From an uncultured Legionellales bacterium (GTDB lineage: Bacteria; Pseudomonadota; Gammaproteobacteria; UBA1113), in contig CAMFJO010000082.1 of assembly GCA_945956945.1 (NCBI GenBank), positions 1 to 5,266 on the forward strand: DNA of 5,266 bases, written 5' to 3'. Below the pieces are notes generated by a model. The model saw only the letters and a list, made by a program, of their open reading frames with translations, made no database searches and was not told the DNA's origin. Position 1 is the stretch's first letter. Every line of letters begins with the position of its first letter. The position numbers and the translations under genes were made by a program. Shown in pieces: positions 3,933-5,266 of the stretch.

Positions 3933-4474
3933 TAAACTGTCTCCTGATTAAGTCTTGTCAACAAGGGCACAAAATCTTTTTGCCAATCTTTTAAGCTAAT
4001 AGGGCCGATGTGTTTATAACGAATAAATCCCTTTTTATCGACTACAAAAGTTTCAGGTGTGCCATAAATGCCCCAATCCAGCGCCGCTGCACCTTGTGCA
4101 TCAGTGGCAATATAATTATACGGATTACCGTATTGTTGTAACCAGGTCAAAGCTTCTTGCCGATCGTCTTTATAATTAAAGCCTAACCATTGTACCCGGC
4201 TGGAAGGTGCCACGGTACGAATAAATTGTTGCTCTTCTACACAGGCTGCACACCAACTGGCCCACACATTGACGATGGTGACCTTATTTTTCAGTAGGCT
4301 ATTGTCGAGCATTACTGCGGGGTTTAATAAATTCGGTAATTGAAAGGGGGGCGCTGGGCGATCTATCAAAGGGGAGGGAATTTCCTTGGGATTTAAATAC
4401 AAGCCGCGCCATAGCACTGCGATGAGAGCTAAGATCATCAAGACAGGAATCCATCGTAAGCATTTAAGTGTCAT
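3932..4474 (-). CDS. ccmG: CcmG/DsbE thiol:disulfide interchange protein
   Basis: A 180-residue membrane-tethered thioredoxin-like protein that passes electrons from CcdA/DsbD to CcmH and apocytochrome c in the periplasm. The N-terminal anchor (about 8-26) precedes the CcmG-type segment IDRPAPPFQLPNL (37-49). The thioredoxin core follows: VNVWASWCAACVEE with Cys75 and Cys78 and the nearby acidic Glu80, then WGIYGTPETFVVD with the cis-proline loop at Pro140, typical of CcmG rather than general thioredoxins. The active-site dipeptide is Ala-Ala, where CcmG proteins usually have Pro in this pair. The ATG lies within the end of ccmF (11-bp overlap) with GAGGAAA about 8 bases upstream. Length is normal for the family. 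Confidence 0.96.
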   Translation of the reverse strand: MTLKCLRWIPVLMILALIAVLWRGLYLNPKEIPSPLIDRPAPPFQLPNLLNPAVMLDNSLLKNKVTIVNVWASWCAACVEEQQFIRTVAPSSRVQWLGFNYKDDRQEALTWLQQYGNPYNYIATDAQGAAALDWGIYGTPETFVVDKKGFIRYKHIGPISLKDWQKDFVPLLTRLNQETV

Positions 4475-5266
4475 GACGTTGTTTCCTCGTGATAAGGGTT
4501 AATAAGATACCCATAAACACCAATAAACCACCGGCCCAGAGCCAGCGAACAAAAGGCTTATAATAAACGCGTACTATCCAAGTGCCATTCTCCAAGGGTT
4601 GCCCTAAGGCCACATACAGATCGCGCCATAAAGTGACATCAATGCCCGTTTTGGTTACCTGGGATTGTGTTATATCAAAATTTTTGCTGATACTACTAAC
4701 GGAGCCTATCGGTTTATCATTTTTATCAATATTAAATTTAGCTTCAGTACCATGGTAGGTAGCGGTAACAACCGGTGATAAGCTTTCTAAAGTAAAGCGA
4801 TAACGGGCGATCGTCACGGTTTGCCCGGGTGTCATTTTGACTTGACGCTCCAGGCTGTGGCTTTTATTGATGCTGATACCTAAGACTAAAACGGCAATGC
4901 CGATGTGCGCTATCACCATGGCAAAACGTCTTAGCTTTAAGGCGCGTTTTCGAATGTGATGATACAGATCGGCCAAGGTGGCGATGATAATAAAAAAAGC
5001 GATCCATAAACCGGCCATTGTCCCAGGTGAACGACTGAAGGGATCTGCTACCCCTATTAATATCGTCACTGCAGTTGCGCCTATTATGGGTGTTAATAAA
5101 CGAGGCATTAAGCTAGACAGCGATTGCGTGCGCCAGCGTACCATGGGTGCAATCGCCATGATGAACAATAAGGGCAGCGCGATGGGTACAAAGACCGCGT
5201 TATAATAAGGCATGCCAACCGTAATTTTGGCTAAATGCAGGCTGTCTAGAATAATAGGATAGACGG
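4464..5266 (-). CDS. ccmF: CcmF haem lyase subunit, C-terminal part
   Basis: The frame is open to the right edge, so only the last 266 complete codons are present; CcmF usually has about 640-670 residues. CcmF is the inner-membrane core of the system I ligase, joining haem delivered by CcmE to apocytochrome c. The visible part begins VYPIILDSLHLAKITVG-PYYN, a conserved CcmF stretch, which shows that the ATG at 5213 is internal and not the start. Counted from the first whole codon, hydrophobic helices lie near 24-41, 56-74, 82-103, 114-132 and 239-259. VIAHIGIAVLVLG carries the conserved His120, a likely haem ligand by family knowledge. A periplasmic domain (about 133-237) includes RDLYVALGQP and VRVYYKPFVRWLW. 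The stop lies within the ccmG start region. Confidence 0.95.
   Translation of the reverse strand, partial: VYPIILDSLHLAKITVGMPYYNAVFVPIALPLLFIMAIAPMVRWRTQSLSSLMPRLLTPIIGATAVTILIGVADPFSRSPGTMAGLWIAFFIIIATLADLYHHIRKRALKLRRFAMVIAHIGIAVLVLGISINKSHSLERQVKMTPGQTVTIARYRFTLESLSPVVTATYHGTEAKFNIDKNDKPIGSVSSISKNFDITQSQVTKTGIDVTLWRDLYVALGQPLENGTWIVRVYYKPFVRWLWAGGLLVFMGILLTLITRKQRHDT

Noticed and set aside
4978..5205. 75-codon plus-strand ORF
   Set aside because: It is antisense to conserved ccmF coding sequence and shows no protein features.
1..5266. CRISPR arrays, tRNA, rRNA or insertion sequence transposases
   Set aside because: I saw no regularly spaced direct repeats, no cloverleaf or rRNA-like sequence, and no transposase-like reading frame.

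Overview
The window looks like chromosomal DNA of a moderately AT-rich gammaproteobacterium, probably a host-associated one, with Legionellales as the best guess. Three things point that way: a split ccmF-ccmG-ccmH-ccmI cytochrome c maturation run, a PilE-type minor pilin, and a GacA/LetA-type control box in front of a CsrB/RsmZ-like RNA. A leucine-rich-repeat protein with nuclear-localisation-like motifs adds a pathogen or symbiont flavour. The taxon is inferred from gene content and motifs only; no search was possible.

Layout. Bases 1-500 hold no convincing protein gene. They contain the tail of a probable terminator at the left edge, a short palindromic repeat (75-114), a tight cluster of DnaA-box-like 9-mers (164-198), a GacA/LetA-like box (391-408) and a sigma70-like promoter (466-494). 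Bases about 501-803 are the most interesting part: a G-rich small RNA with 14 GGA motifs, many in hairpin loops, ending in a strong intrinsic terminator. This is the signature of RNAs that sequester the translational regulator CsrA/RsmA. Bases 804-1009 hold another DnaA-box 9-mer, partial copies of upstream repeats and a structured inverted repeat. A minor pilin gene (pilE-like) lies on the minus strand at 1010-1408. It diverges from a 518-codon plus-strand gene (1561-3117) for an RI-type LRR protein whose Ser/Lys/Glu-rich tail carries a c-Myc-like basic motif and a bipartite basic motif, a candidate nucleus-targeted effector. From 3103 to the right edge the minus strand carries ccmF (partial), ccmG, ccmH and a very short ccmI. 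These are tightly overlapped and convergent with the LRR gene, sharing 15 bp at the 3' ends.

How the parts may work together. The ccm genes form one translationally coupled unit: CcmF/CcmH/CcmI make up the haem-ligation module, and CcmG supplies electrons to keep the apocytochrome cysteines reduced. The RNA would act in trans: when the GacA/LetA-type response regulator is active, the RNA accumulates and removes CsrA from target mRNAs. In Legionella this circuit controls the switch from replication to transmission, including effectors and surface appendages. The leaders of both the LRR gene and the pilin carry GGA at or near the ribosome-binding site, so local targets are conceivable but unproven.
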